Shown here one piece after another: positions 5,302 to 5,328 of a DNA stretch of 5,328 nucleotides. Under the pieces are notes generated by a model. It searched no databases and was not told the DNA's origin. It was given only the letters and a program-made list of their open reading frames with translations. The position numbers and the translations under genes are program-made. The DNA lies in contig JAHXIM010000524.1 of NCBI GenBank assembly GCA_025655635.1, positions 1 through 5,328 of the forward strand, written 5' to 3'. Every line of letters begins with the position of its first letter. Position 1 is the stretch's first letter. The DNA comes from a gamma proteobacterium symbiont of Lucinoma myriamae. GTDB taxonomy: Bacteria > Pseudomonadota > Gammaproteobacteria > GRL18.

Positions 5302-5328
5302 AACTTGATTAAGGCATAACTCAAGTTT
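5302..5328 (+). terminator. Possible terminator, cut by the window edge
   Basis: AACTTGA (5302-5308) and TCAAGTT (5321-5327) form a 7-base stem with a 12-base loop, followed by T at the end of the window. The stem is AT-rich and the T tract cannot be seen, so this is only a candidate end for the mod and DUF6868-like transcript. Confidence 0.25.

Noticed and set aside
1..5328. CRISPR array, tRNA or rRNA genes, phage defence system
   Set aside because: No regularly spaced direct repeats, no tRNA- or rRNA-like sequence and no defence-related domain were seen.

Overview
The window looks like a piece of a gammaproteobacterial chromosome. The main evidence is a menaquinone-dependent protoporphyrinogen oxidase of the HemG type, which is largely a gammaproteobacterial enzyme. 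A compact modABC operon with tight translational coupling and Shine-Dalgarno (SD) sites of the GGAG type fit this. I cannot name the genus. All genes I accept are on the + strand.

Left part (1-1349): a gene-poor, hairpin-rich stretch of about 170 bases leads into a small operon. The operon encodes an ArsR-family repressor (225-572), an SRPBCC/AHSA1 ligand-binding-fold protein (565-990, overlapping arsR by 8 bases) and an antibiotic-biosynthesis-monooxygenase (ABM) domain protein (1068-1349). Two matching inverted repeats with TTCAACC/GGTTGAA half-sites lie at 170-191 and 211-238. Their centres are 41 bases apart. They sit on the -35 and on the -10/start region of the best promoter, and the second one contains the preferred ATG. 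This is a clear picture of autorepression, and the transcript may be leaderless.

Middle part (1350-2453): an AT-rich spacer holds a doubtful 46-codon ORF and a long GGGGAC/GTCCCC stem-loop with a T-rich tail (terminator, or end of a small mobile repeat). Then comes hemG (1691-2218), the oxygen-independent protoporphyrinogen oxidase of heme synthesis. A 235-base spacer follows, with candidate promoters and inverted repeats for the next operon.

Right part (2454-4953): modA, modB and modC form a complete high-affinity molybdate (possibly tungstate) ABC importer: periplasmic binding protein, membrane channel and ATPase. The genes overlap by 1 and 4 bases. Base composition is visibly richer in G+C here than in the left half. 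No modE regulator or molybdenum-cofactor synthesis gene is present.

Right edge (5000-5259): a small membrane protein gene resembling the DUF6868 family. Its N-terminal and C-terminal halves lie in different frames, split at a TGATG stop/start overlap. A single-base loss, a sequencing error or a true two-cistron arrangement would all fit. No large new defence or mobile system is visible. The most interesting items are the operator that overlaps the arsR start codon, the split DUF6868-like gene and the structured, possibly repetitive, elements at 1-133 and 1545-1600.
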